Shown here piece by piece: positions 35,186-42,900 of a stretch of 49,005 nt of DNA. Source of the DNA: DASTBU01 sp035711845 (GTDB taxonomy: Bacteria; Acidobacteriota; Vicinamibacteria; Vicinamibacterales; 2-12-FULL-66-21); assembly GCA_035711845.1 (NCBI GenBank), contig DASTBU010000156.1:1-49005 (forward strand), read 5' to 3'. Position 1 is the stretch's first letter, and every line of letters begins with the position of its first letter. Under the pieces are notes generated by a model that worked only from the letters and a program-made list of their open reading frames with translations, did not search any database and was not told the DNA's origin. Position numbers and translations under genes: made by a program.

Positions 35186-35737
35186 ATGAAGATGCGTTCC
35201 GTATGGGCGACGGCGGGTGCGCTCGTCAGTGCGATTGCGACGGTTGTGGGTTCTGGAGGGCGCATGCCGCAAACGACCGAGCTGAAAGTGGGCGATGCGG
35301 CGCCGCCGTTCGAGCTGCGGGGCTCGGATGGCAAGGTGCACCGGCTCGCGGACTACAAGGGCAAGACGGTGGTCCTCGCCTGGTTCCCCAAGGCGTTCAC
35401 CGGTGGTTGAACGGCCGAGTGCAAGTCGCTCCGTGAGAGCGGCGATTCGATCAGAGCATTCGACGTGGCCTACTTCGCCGTCAGCGTCGACGACCCCGAT
35501 ACCAACAAGAAGTTCGCCGAGGAGCTCCAGGCGGACTACCCGATCCTGAGCGATCCCGAGAAGAAGGTCGCGGCGGCGTACGGTGTGCTGAGCGCCTCGG
35601 GATTCGCCGCTCGCACGACCTTCTACATCGGTCCGGACGGCAAAATCCTCGACATCGACCGGAAGATCAGCGTGCGCACGGCAGGCGCGGATATCGCGAC
35701 GCGGCTCGGGGAGCTGGGGGTCGCGAAGAAACAGTGA
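35186..35737 (+). CDS. Peroxiredoxin-like selenoprotein (TGA at 35408-35410 read as selenocysteine)
   Basis: A 183-aa thioredoxin-fold peroxiredoxin (AhpC/TSA type) with a hydrophobic N-terminal export signal (about 1-25). The frame is open before and after one TGA, codon 75, within AWFPKAFTGG-U-TAECKSLR. Cysteine homologues carry the peroxidatic Cys at this place (FPKAFTxGC), and a second Cys follows as C79. Downstream are the family blocks YFAVSVDDPDTNKKFAEEL, YPILSDPEKKVAAAYGV and FYIGPDGKILDID. The frame does not shift, so this is not an indel. A hairpin at 35416-35449 fits a bacterial SECIS. Start ATG 35186 has TGAGG 5 nt upstream. A standard gene caller would split it in two or call it broken. 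A nonsense mutation or read error is the alternative. Confidence 0.85.
35416..35449 (+). promoter_or_regulatory. Candidate bacterial SECIS element
   Basis: The stem GTCGCTC (35425-35431) pairs fully with GAGCGGC (35437-35443, one G-U), leaving the loop CGTGA (35432-35436). CGAG (35416-35419) and TTCG (35446-35449) extend it across an internal loop. The loop begins 21 nt after the TGA. A G is the second loop base and is followed by U. Known bacterial SECIS hairpins have a short G-containing apical loop about 16-37 nt after the UGA, so it fits. Confidence 0.7.
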
Positions 35738-35740
35738 CGC

Positions 35741-36535
35741 TCAGTCGATCCACAGGACGGGCCTGATCGGACCGGGCCCGGCATCCCCTGCGTAAGACAC
35801 GCGTTCGAGAAACAGACCGGCCGCGGGCGCGGTCAGCGCGGCGGGTGTGATCCCCGGCGCCCGTCCCGGATCATCCTTCAGGAGCCGGGCGGCGCCCACG
35901 GATTCGAGCTCGCCGCGCCCGACGGCTGCGAGCACCCCGACCAGACGTCTGACCATCTTCCAGAGAAAGTGGGAGCCCTGGACGCGAACGAGGACCAGCG
36001 CTCCGCATTCGACCAGCTCCAGATGATCCACGAGAACCCGCGTGGACTTCTCGGAGGGGTCGTCGTCGGTGAACGCCGCGAAATCCTTCAGGCCGACGAA
36101 CGCCGACGCCGCCTCGCGCATCGCATCGAGATCCAGCGGCTCACGGATCCACCACACGAACGGCTTGGCAAACGCGGTTCGCCGCCGCGAGATTTGGTAC
36201 AGGTACGTACGCGCGACCGCGTCGTGCCGCGCGTGGAACCTGTGGGGCACCTTGTCGACGGCGCGGACATGGATGTCCGCCGGCAGCTCGTCGTTGATCT
36301 GCCGGCGCAGGATTTCCGGCGCGAGCGTCGTATAGAGCTCCAGGTGGGCGACCTGGGCGAGCGCGTGCACGCCCGCGTCGGTGCGGCCGGCCCCGTACAA
36401 CTCGAAGTCCTTGCGCCGGCCGACCTCGCGAATCGCGCGGTCGAGCTCTCCCTGCACTGTCCGTGCGTTCTTCTGAATCTGCCACCCGCTGTAGCGCGTG
36501 CCGGCATACTCGATCAGGAGCTTGAACCTGGGCAT
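35741..36535 (-). CDS. truA: tRNA pseudouridine(38-40) synthase
   Basis: A 264-aa enzyme that isomerises uridines 38, 39 and 40 in tRNA anticodon arms. The opening FKLLIEYAGTRYSGWQIQ and the catalytic motif GRTDAGVHALAQVAH with D53 are intact. The C-terminal half shows FLWKMVRRLVGVLAAVGRG, typical for TruA. It converges on the selenoprotein gene with only 3 bp between the stops, and lies 28 bp after the CLC gene, so it is probably the last gene of a TPR - CLC - truA transcript. Confidence 0.96.
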   Translation of the reverse strand: MPRFKLLIEYAGTRYSGWQIQKNARTVQGELDRAIREVGRRKDFELYGAGRTDAGVHALAQVAHLELYTTLAPEILRRQINDELPADIHVRAVDKVPHRFHARHDAVARTYLYQISRRRTAFAKPFVWWIREPLDLDAMREAASAFVGLKDFAAFTDDDPSEKSTRVLVDHLELVECGALVLVRVQGSHFLWKMVRRLVGVLAAVGRGELESVGAARLLKDDPGRAPGITPAALTAPAAGLFLERVSYAGDAGPGPIRPVLWID

Positions 36536-36563
36536 GGCTGCACTGTCGGGGTCTCGCGCCCGC

Positions 36564-38234
36564 TCAGGATCCCGTATCCATGCGCGTGCGGTAGTGCGCG
36601 AGAATGTCGTCGATGGTAATCACGCCCACGAGGCGCCCCGGTTCGGCGCGGTGCACCACAGGCAGAAGTGGCGCATCGCCCAGCCGCCGCAGCGCCGTGT
36701 CGAGGGAGTGATCGGGATGCACCACGGGCAGCGGCGTCGTGAGGCCGAGCACGCTCCCGGCGGCCAGATCCCCTTTGCCCTCGTGCACGAACAGCTGCAG
36801 CATTTCAGCGCTGGCCACGCGCCAGGCGCCGTCTCGTGCGTGGATGAGCACCTGTCTCCCCTCCGCCTGGCTGGCGCGATCGAGCGCGTCGGCCACGCGC
36901 TCCTCGGCGTCGAGCGCGACCGGTGGCGCTCGCATGGCGTCCTCCACCCTGCGCACCATGGACTCGCGCTGCTGTTCCATCGAGGGCAGGCTCACGCCGT
37001 CCTGCGCGGCCAGTACGTCGAAGATGGCTTCGCGCTGGTACTTCCGCGAAATGAGGTACGCGATCGTGTTCGAGATCATGACCGGCAGCACGATCGAATA
37101 ATTGCCGCTCACCTCGACGATCATGAACACGGACGTGATCGGCGCGCGAAGGATGCCCGCAAACAGCGTGCCCATCCCGATGAGCGCGTACACGCCGGTT
37201 GACCCCTCGAACCACGGGAACGCCCCCCGGGCCGCGCCGCACACTGCCCCGCCCAGCATGGCGCCGATGAACAACGTCGGCGCGAACAGTCCCCCGGGGG
37301 TCCCGAATCCGAACGAGGTGACGGTCGTGAGAATCTTCAGGAGGCCCAGCAGTGCGAGCACCGGCCACAAATACTGATCGTGCATGGCCTCGTCGATGTG
37401 CTCGTAGCCCGCGCCGGTTACCTGAGGCCACCAGATTGCGACGATCCCGATGAGGAGGCCGGCCACAGCCGGCTGCACGAAGCGGGTCCATCTAGGAAGG
37501 CTCCGCATTCGCGGTCTCAGCCCGACCGCGAGCTTCACGAACGCGAGCGCCGCCAGACCCCCGACTATTCCCAGCACGGCGTAGATCGCGAGCTCGCCCG
37601 TTTGCTCGAAGTGATACGCCGGGACGCGGAACAGCGGCTGATCGCCGAGGAAAATGTGCTGCACGACCACGCTGGACACCGCGGCCAGCACGATGGCGCC
37701 GAGCGCAACGGCGCTCCACGTTCCGAGGACTTCCTCGAAGACGAACAGGACCGCTGTTATAGGCGAGTTGAAGGCAGCCGCGAGACCGGCGGCGGCCCCG
37801 AGCGGTGCAATCAGCCGGAGCCGCTCGCGTGACAGGCCGGCACTCCGCCCGCAGGCCGACGCGATACCCGCGCCAATCTGGAGGGACGGATCCTCGGGCC
37901 CGAGCGACTGACCGCTGCCGATGGCGAGCCCGCTCGTCAGGAACTTACCGATCACGGTGCGGAACGGAATGTAGCCATCGTAGATGTAAACCGCCGCCTT
38001 CGTCTGATTGACGCCGCTGCCGCGGACGACGGGGAAGATGAGCTCGACGAGCAGTCCGATGACCAGGCCTGCCAGCGGCATGACGATCAGCAGCCGGGCC
38101 GGAGAGGGCGCGAGCGGGGTCCCGAGCAACCACAGGCGGCCCCACTCGATCGCCACGCGAAAACAGACAACCGCAAGCCCGGAGAATGCGCCGATGATCA
38201 GCGCGAGCACCAAGAACAACTGGGGCTCGGTCAC
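36564..38234 (-). CDS. CLC-family chloride channel/antiporter with C-terminal CBS pair
   Basis: A 556-aa membrane protein. The CLC selectivity segments are recognisable: RGSGVNQTKA (71-80, where the usual GSGIP has N for P), GPEDPSLQIGAG with the gating Glu E114, and GTPGGLFAPTLFIGAMLGG. The end carries two CBS domains (about 395-550) that may sense adenine nucleotides. The start is unsure: GTG 38234 gives the family N-terminus after the TPR stop; a frame to 38327 would overlap the TPR gene by about 70 bp. Whether it is a channel or a Cl-/H+ exchanger is not clear. Confidence 0.88.
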   Translation of the reverse strand: MTEPQLFLVLALIIGAFSGLAVVCFRVAIEWGRLWLLGTPLAPSPARLLIVMPLAGLVIGLLVELIFPVVRGSGVNQTKAAVYIYDGYIPFRTVIGKFLTSGLAIGSGQSLGPEDPSLQIGAGIASACGRSAGLSRERLRLIAPLGAAAGLAAAFNSPITAVLFVFEEVLGTWSAVALGAIVLAAVSSVVVQHIFLGDQPLFRVPAYHFEQTGELAIYAVLGIVGGLAALAFVKLAVGLRPRMRSLPRWTRFVQPAVAGLLIGIVAIWWPQVTGAGYEHIDEAMHDQYLWPVLALLGLLKILTTVTSFGFGTPGGLFAPTLFIGAMLGGAVCGAARGAFPWFEGSTGVYALIGMGTLFAGILRAPITSVFMIVEVSGNYSIVLPVMISNTIAYLISRKYQREAIFDVLAAQDGVSLPSMEQQRESMVRRVEDAMRAPPVALDAEERVADALDRASQAEGRQVLIHARDGAWRVASAEMLQLFVHEGKGDLAAGSVLGLTTPLPVVHPDHSLDTALRRLGDAPLLPVVHRAEPGRLVGVITIDDILAHYRTRMDTGS

Positions 38235-38254
38235 GAATCGGGCTCGCAGGCCTC

Positions 38255-39385
38255 TCAGGGTGCACCTCCCGTCCGCGCCCGGGCGATCAACAGCAGGGCG
38301 CGATCGGGTCCCTGGGGCTCCCCGCACTCGGCCGCCGTGATCTGCTCGACCCTGAAGACGATCTCCATCGCGGTATCCAGCAGGTCGGGATCACGGTTGG
38401 CTGGTGCCAGTAACCCTTGCAGTTTGGCGAGCTCTTCCCCCAGCTGCGGAAACCGGGGATCGCTGCGATCGGGTGCGCAGCCATGCAGGCGCGTCGACGC
38501 GATGTCGAGCGCCTCGCGTGCCCTCGCAAGCCTGGCACGCATGGTGAGCCCGCGCTGATACGGATCGAGTGCAACGATGGATCGTGCCAGCGCCAGCGTG
38601 GATGCGACCGGCTCCCCGGTAGCGCCGGCAGCCTCTGCCTTGGACAGGAAGCTCTCGGCCGTCCGGTAATCGCCCTGCTCGAAGGCAGCGCGCCCCGCGC
38701 CGGCAAGGGATGCCGCATTTCGGTTGTCCTCCGGCAGCAACCGCTCGTATATCCGTTGAGCGCGGCTGGCGAGCCCCGCCTCCAGCATGAGCGCTGCGAC
38801 GCTTCGCTGCTCGTCTGGATGAGGCGGCAGGTCACCTTCGAGCACCACGAGCTCTGCCTGAGCCTGGAGTCGATCGCCGCTCTGGACGAGGTATCGTGCC
38901 AGCTCGACCCGGATGGCTCGTCGTTGCACTTCTGCCGAATCGGTCCAGGCGCCCTCGATAGCGGCATGGTAATAGCGGTACGCCTCGGTTTTGTTCCCGC
39001 TCCCGGCGGCGAGACGCGCCAGCGCGAGGTTCACCGGCCCGCTGCCGGGCTGTGCGTCGCGCAGCGTCAGCAGATACGCGCGCGCTTCGGTCGGCCGGCC
39101 GTCCTCGGCGAGCGCCTGCGCGAGACGCAAGCGGAACGCACGGTCCTCGCCCGAGAACGTGAGGGCCGTGCGGAACGCGACGATGGCCTCCGCGGGCTTG
39201 TCGTCCTCGAGCGCCCGTTCGCCGCGCGCGAACCACTCGGCCGCGAGATGGCGCTGTTCGGCCTTGTAGGCCTGAGTGACCGCCGCCGTCAAGCCGAACG
39301 CCGGAAGCAGCGCCACCGCCATCCACACCAGCATGTGCGGCTTCGCCTCGGTGGGAGCTGTGGAGCTAGGGGCGGATTGGGGCAC
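38255..39385 (-). CDS. TPR-repeat protein with N-terminal membrane anchor
   Basis: A 376-aa protein. One N-terminal helix (MLVWMAVALLPAFGLTAAV, residues 18-36) anchors it. At least five helical-pair repeats follow: ALEDDKPAEAIVAFRTAL, FRLRLAQALAEDGRPTEA, ARYLVQSGDRLQAQAEL, ASLAGAGRAAFEQGDYRTA and related. It probably serves as an envelope scaffold. The end is Cys/Pro-containing and not recognised. Start GTG 39385. It is followed by the CLC gene. Confidence 0.8.
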   Translation of the reverse strand: MPQSAPSSTAPTEAKPHMLVWMAVALLPAFGLTAAVTQAYKAEQRHLAAEWFARGERALEDDKPAEAIVAFRTALTFSGEDRAFRLRLAQALAEDGRPTEARAYLLTLRDAQPGSGPVNLALARLAAGSGNKTEAYRYYHAAIEGAWTDSAEVQRRAIRVELARYLVQSGDRLQAQAELVVLEGDLPPHPDEQRSVAALMLEAGLASRAQRIYERLLPEDNRNAASLAGAGRAAFEQGDYRTAESFLSKAEAAGATGEPVASTLALARSIVALDPYQRGLTMRARLARAREALDIASTRLHGCAPDRSDPRFPQLGEELAKLQGLLAPANRDPDLLDTAMEIVFRVEQITAAECGEPQGPDRALLLIARARTGGAP

Positions 39386-39428
39386 GGATATGGATCATCG
39401 GGGGATAATGCCGGGCACGTGTCGGACG

Positions 39429-39446
39429 TACACCCACTGAGGTGTA
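39429..39446. promoter_or_regulatory. Perfect 6-bp inverted repeat upstream of ridA-like gene
   Basis: TACACC, a 6-base loop CACTGA, and GGTGTA lie in the 130-bp divergent spacer between the TPR gene and the RidA-like gene. It could be an operator or a small hairpin. No protein that binds it is known here. Confidence 0.3.
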
Positions 39447-39515
39447 GCTTAGCGCAGAGCGACAGGCCGTTGCAGCGGTTGCCGGAAACACGACTCGTGT
39501 CATAGCATCCACGGC

Positions 39516-39917
39516 ATGAGCACAACCGCCTCCATGGCGCCCGTCACCGCCGCGCAGCTTCCCGCACCAGTCGGTCCCTACTCGCCCGGCATGGCCGTCG
39601 GCGACCTGGTATTCGTCTCCGGCCAGGCGGGACGGGATCCGCGAACTGGCACTGTCGCGCTGGATGTCGAGGCGCAGACCGAACAGGCGCTTCGTAATAT
39701 CGAGACAGTCCTGCAGGCGGCCGGGTCGAGTCTCGCGCACGTCGTGCGCTGTGGCGTGTTCCTGGTGGACATGCGGGAGTTTCCGAAGATGAACGAGGTC
39801 TACGCGCGGGTCTTCGGAGCGCACCGGCCCGCGCGGACCACGGTCGAGGTCTCGGGGTTGCCGGGCGCAGGCCTGCGGGTCGAGATCGATGCTGTCGCCC
39901 TCGTGCCGCGGGTCTGA
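39516..39917 (+). CDS. RidA (YjgF/YER057c/UK114) family enamine/imine deaminase
   Basis: A 133-aa trimeric protein of the Rid family. The family motif PVGPYSPGMAVGDLVFVSGQ opens the protein, and the substrate-binding R107 in PARTTVEV is present together with the final VEIDAVAL. RidA hydrolyses reactive 2-aminoacrylate and similar enamines to keto acids and ammonia. R107 supports an active (archetypal RidA-like) enzyme. It starts at ATG 39516 and is followed 6 bp later by an ornithine-cyclodeaminase-like gene, so both are probably one transcript. Confidence 0.92.
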   Translation: MSTTASMAPVTAAQLPAPVGPYSPGMAVGDLVFVSGQAGRDPRTGTVALDVEAQTEQALRNIETVLQAAGSSLAHVVRCGVFLVDMREFPKMNEVYARVFGAHRPARTTVEVSGLPGAGLRVEIDAVALVPRV

Positions 39918-39923
39918 GCAGAG

Positions 39924-40910
39924 ATGACCGGTGAACAGGGCGCCGCCCCCTCGTCGCCGGCCATCCCCGTGATCGACGAGGGCACGCTCCGTCGGGCCGT
40001 CTCGCCCGAGCGCGCCGTTTCGGTGATGCGCGAGGCGTTCGAGGCCGACGGTGAAGGCCGCACGCGAGTGCCACCGGTGATCAACCTCGATCTCCCCGCC
40101 GTCCACGGCGAATTCCACGTCAAGACCGCGTACGTCGAGGGCCTGCCCTATGTCGCCGTGAAGGTTGCCTCGGGTTTCTACGACAACCCCGGGCGCGGGC
40201 TGCCGAGTGGGTCGGGCCTCATGGCCCTGTTCGACGCCTCGACCGGGTTTCCTGCCGCGCTGCTCCTCGACAACGGCTTCCTGACCGACATCCGCACGGC
40301 TGCTGCCGGGGCGCTCGCAGCCGATCTACTCGCGCGACGCCGTATCGACACAGTCGGCGTCATCGGATCGGGCGTGCAGGCGCGCGAGCAGGTGCGCTGT
40401 CTTGCGATCGTGCGGTCGTTTTCGCGGGTGATGGCGTGGAGCCCGACGAGGGTCAACCTGGATCGCTACGTCGCAGATATGGCGGCCGCCGGCTTCCATG
40501 TCGACGCGGCGCCCGGCGCCGAAGACGTCTGCCGTTCCGCGGACGTGTTGATTACCGCAACCCCCGCACGCGGTCCCATCGTCGAGGCAGACTGGCTGCG
40601 CGAAGGCGTTCACGTGACGGCGCTGGGATCGGATTCGCCGGGCAAGCAGGAGCTCAGCCCCGGATGCCTTGCCAAGGCTGATCTGGTCGTGGTGGATCGC
40701 CTGGATCAGTGCGCGGCATTCGGGGAGCTGAGGCACGCGCTCGATGCCGGGCTGGTGACTCGCGGCGATGTGCACGCCGAGCTCGGAGAGATCGCGGCGG
40801 GCCGCAAGCCGGGCCGCACCGCCGATCGCCAGATTACGATCGCGGACCTCACGGGGGTGGGCTTCCAAGACACAGCGATTGCGAGCGCGGTGTTCGGTTT
40901 ACTCCGATAG
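39924..40910 (+). CDS. Ornithine cyclodeaminase / mu-crystallin family protein
   Basis: A 328-aa NAD(P)-dependent enzyme. The Rossmann motif GVIGSGVQAREQ lies at 145-156. Substrate-site residues K67 (HVKTAY), K80 (AVKVASG) and R124 (TDIRTAAAGA) are retained. A D-containing stretch (GSDSPGKQEL) matches the catalytic region. The family includes ornithine cyclodeaminase, ketimine reductase and alanine dehydrogenase; the true substrate is not clear. The partner RidA upstream would remove enamine/imine products, which supports a ketimine- or imine-forming reaction. Confidence 0.88.
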   Translation: MTGEQGAAPSSPAIPVIDEGTLRRAVSPERAVSVMREAFEADGEGRTRVPPVINLDLPAVHGEFHVKTAYVEGLPYVAVKVASGFYDNPGRGLPSGSGLMALFDASTGFPAALLLDNGFLTDIRTAAAGALAADLLARRRIDTVGVIGSGVQAREQVRCLAIVRSFSRVMAWSPTRVNLDRYVADMAAAGFHVDAAPGAEDVCRSADVLITATPARGPIVEADWLREGVHVTALGSDSPGKQELSPGCLAKADLVVVDRLDQCAAFGELRHALDAGLVTRGDVHAELGEIAAGRKPGRTADRQITIADLTGVGFQDTAIASAVFGLLR

Positions 40911-40916
40911 ATCGCT

Positions 40917-42140
40917 TTACGGTTTGGCGGGCGGCAGCCTCGCCGCCGCTGTTTTGACGCTCAGCCCGTCTCCTTCGCGCTCGATCCACGCAAGCACCAG
41001 TTCCTGTTCGTGCAGCGCGAGACGTGGGTACCCGCTCGTGCGATTGCCATCTATGCCAGCCGCTGTCACCGGCACAGATCGCGCACCCGAGGCCTCTACG
41101 CGCCGCAGCCGGAACAGCGGTTTCTCGCTTCCGGATTCGATGTAGCTGGCCACCGCGGACCCATCGGGCAACAGCTCGATATCGACCCGGCCCAGCGTTC
41201 CCCCATCGTCGAGGCGGACCGGCGCGCCGAACGTCCTGCCGGCGTCGTTCGAGAAGGCGACGAATGCCTGTCCCTGGTCGTCCTTGATGGTGAACCAGGC
41301 GATCGCGACGGTGCGGTCGCGCGCGCTCAGCACCGGGCCGTTCACGGGGCATGCTGCGATGCGCCAGTTGTCGTCGTGGACCGCCACACCGTTGGTCCAC
41401 TTGCCGTTCTCGAGGCGCGAGACGTAGATGTCGCGCACTTCATCCGTGCCCCTGTTGCGATAGGCGACGATCACGCCAGCTGATGTAACTGCGGCCGTCG
41501 TGGGACAGCACTCGCAGACACGCCCATCGACCAGCAGCTCGGCCGACTGGATTCGATCCGTTCCGAACGCAGCAGAACGGAGTGACATCTCGCCGCCGCC
41601 ATGCCCGCTGTGGCCGTCTTTCATGGACCGGCCGTCGAGCCAGACGAGCCCAAGACCCGCGCCAGGCATCTGGAACAGCGAAGCAAAGCCATGCTCGGTT
41701 TGAGTCCCGTCGTGGTGCGGCGTTGTCGACGGCGTCCAGGTTCGCCCGTCGTCGGGCGAGAACGAGAGGCGGACGTCATACGCGTAGGTGCCAGATCCGC
41801 TTTTCTGCAGCCAGTGCGCCGCGAGCGTGCCATTGTCCAGCCGCATGACCGACGGCACGTCCGCCCAGTTGACGAACCAGTTGTCGCCTGATGCGACGGT
41901 GAGCGGCCGGGACCATCCCGCTGCCGTGCGCTCGGCAAACTTCAATGTCGCCTTCGGCCCGGCACGCTCGACCCAGCTGAGTATGACGCCTCGCGTCGAA
42001 ACCCTCAGCTGCGGCTGGCCGCTGTTGGCCGCGGCGGGAGAGGGGAGTGGCCTGACATCCAGTGTCCAGTCAGAAGGCGGCGTAGATCCGAAAGGCGCGA
42101 CGCCGACGAGGAACAGCCCGAGGATGAACCGGAGAGTCAT
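40917..42140 (-). CDS. Exported sialidase/BNR-repeat beta-propeller protein with Cys/His motifs
   Basis: A 407-aa protein with a signal peptide (FILGLFLVGVAPFGS). Asp-box repeats of the BNR type are seen as SFSPDDGRTW (about 126-135) and FSNDAGRTF (about 289-297). The true sialidase Arg triad is not obvious, so hydrolase activity is doubtful. A loop DGHSGHGGGEM (H177, H180) and a CECCP motif (C209, C211, C212) plus C264 could bind metal. It diverges from the CueR-like regulator, whose CueR box lies 74 bp from its start. A copper link is inferred. ATG 42140 is preferred over an upstream start at 42200. Confidence 0.75.
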   Translation of the reverse strand: MTLRFILGLFLVGVAPFGSTPPSDWTLDVRPLPSPAAANSGQPQLRVSTRGVILSWVERAGPKATLKFAERTAAGWSRPLTVASGDNWFVNWADVPSVMRLDNGTLAAHWLQKSGSGTYAYDVRLSFSPDDGRTWTPSTTPHHDGTQTEHGFASLFQMPGAGLGLVWLDGRSMKDGHSGHGGGEMSLRSAAFGTDRIQSAELLVDGRVCECCPTTAAVTSAGVIVAYRNRGTDEVRDIYVSRLENGKWTNGVAVHDDNWRIAACPVNGPVLSARDRTVAIAWFTIKDDQGQAFVAFSNDAGRTFGAPVRLDDGGTLGRVDIELLPDGSAVASYIESGSEKPLFRLRRVEASGARSVPVTAAGIDGNRTSGYPRLALHEQELVLAWIEREGDGLSVKTAAARLPPAKP

Positions 42141-42213
42141 ATGAGGAGAATACTCTGTCTGCGAGCGCCGCCTTTGCCGGACTTCGCCGGGCACGGGCAA
42201 AGTCGGTCGCCCG

Positions 42214-42244
42214 TTGACCTTCCAATGATGGTAAGGTTAAGACT
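42214..42244 (+). promoter_or_regulatory. CueR-type copper-responsive promoter
   Basis: The -35 box TTGACC (42214-42219) and a weak -10 AAGACT (42239-42244) are 19 bp apart, the long spacing typical of MerR-family promoters. The spacer holds the inverted repeat ACCTTCC ... GGTAAGGT (42218-42237), very close to the known CueR operator of copA in E. coli. It drives the MerR gene itself and possibly copA downstream. Confidence 0.85.
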
Positions 42245-42270
42245 GAAGGGGTGTACGAAAGGAGCGACTT

Positions 42271-42789
42271 GTGTCCAGGCAGCTCGGGACCCTGGAGCTG
42301 GCCGAAGCTCGGCAGGCCGGGTTCTACAACATCGGCGAAGCGGCCGGCGCGTCGGGCGTGTCGGCCAAGATGATCCGCCATTACGAGACGATGGGGCTGC
42401 TGGCGCCAGCGCGGCGAACGCAGGCCGGTTACCGCATCTATGACGACGGGGACGTGCATACGCTGCGGTTCGTCCGCCGATCGCGCGACCTGGGCTTTTC
42501 GGTCGCCGACATCGCGCGGCTGCTCGGGTTGTGGCGGGACCGCCGCCGGGCGAGCTCCGACGTACGCCGGATCGCGGAGCAGCACATCGGCTCGCTCGAC
42601 CGCAAGATCGAAGAGCTGCAGGCCATGCGGCGCACGTTGGAACGGCTCGTGGAACACTGCCACGGGGATCACAGGCCGGATTGCCCCATTCTCGACGACT
42701 TGAGTCAGTCCGCAGCCGTCAGTCGTCGGTCAGTCGGTAGTTGGAGTCGGCCGGCAGTCGGTAATCGAGGCCACACTCGCCGGTCGTGA
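42271..42789 (+). CDS. cueR: CueR-like MerR-family copper-responsive regulator
   Basis: A 172-aa regulator. The winged helix-turn-helix is at about 18-86 (FYNIGEAAGASGVSAKMIRH, YRIYDDGDVHTLRFVRRSRD), followed by the dimerisation helix. The metal loop has C130 and C138 in the CueR spacing C-x7-C. After residue 145 the sequence (Ser/Arg-rich, SRRSVGSWSRPAVGN) is coded by the repeat DNA at 42703-42765 and is unlike other CueR proteins (usually 130-145 aa). Start GTG 42271 has AAAGGAG 7 nt upstream. CueR activates copper export when Cu(I) binds. The CopA-like gene follows. Confidence 0.9.
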   Translation: MSRQLGTLELAEARQAGFYNIGEAAGASGVSAKMIRHYETMGLLAPARRTQAGYRIYDDGDVHTLRFVRRSRDLGFSVADIARLLGLWRDRRRASSDVRRIAEQHIGSLDRKIEELQAMRRTLERLVEHCHGDHRPDCPILDDLSQSAAVSRRSVGSWSRPAVGNRGHTRRS

Positions 42790-42862
42790 CTGGCACCGGC
42801 CGTGCGGTGTGCAACCTGGAGCATGGAAGATCGGACGGCGGAGGGTGAAGGTCGGACGGCGG
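42703..42862. repeat. GTCAGTCGTCGG and GAAGGTCGGACGG repeats at the cueR-copA junction
   Basis: First part, 42703-42765: imperfect units of GTCAGTCC, GTCGGTCA and AGTCGGTA. This part lies within the 3' end of the CueR-like gene. Second part: two copies of a 16-bp unit, GAAGATCGGACGGCGG (42826-42841) and GAAGGTCGGACGGCGG (42847-42862), with a period of 21 bp. The copA-like gene starts 38 bp later. Confidence 0.75.
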
Positions 42863-42900
42863 CAGCGCAGTATGAGCGGTAATGAAATGAAGGGCCTGAC

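Noticed and set aside
35186..35737. Frameshifted peroxiredoxin pseudogene
   Set aside because: Both parts are in the same frame, with one TGA exactly at the catalytic Cys and intact codon use on both sides. A single nonsense change remains possible but fits less well with the SECIS-like hairpin.
40917..42140. True exo-alpha-sialidase
   Set aside because: Asp-boxes are present but I could not see the Arg triad and catalytic Tyr/Asp pattern, so only the fold is called.
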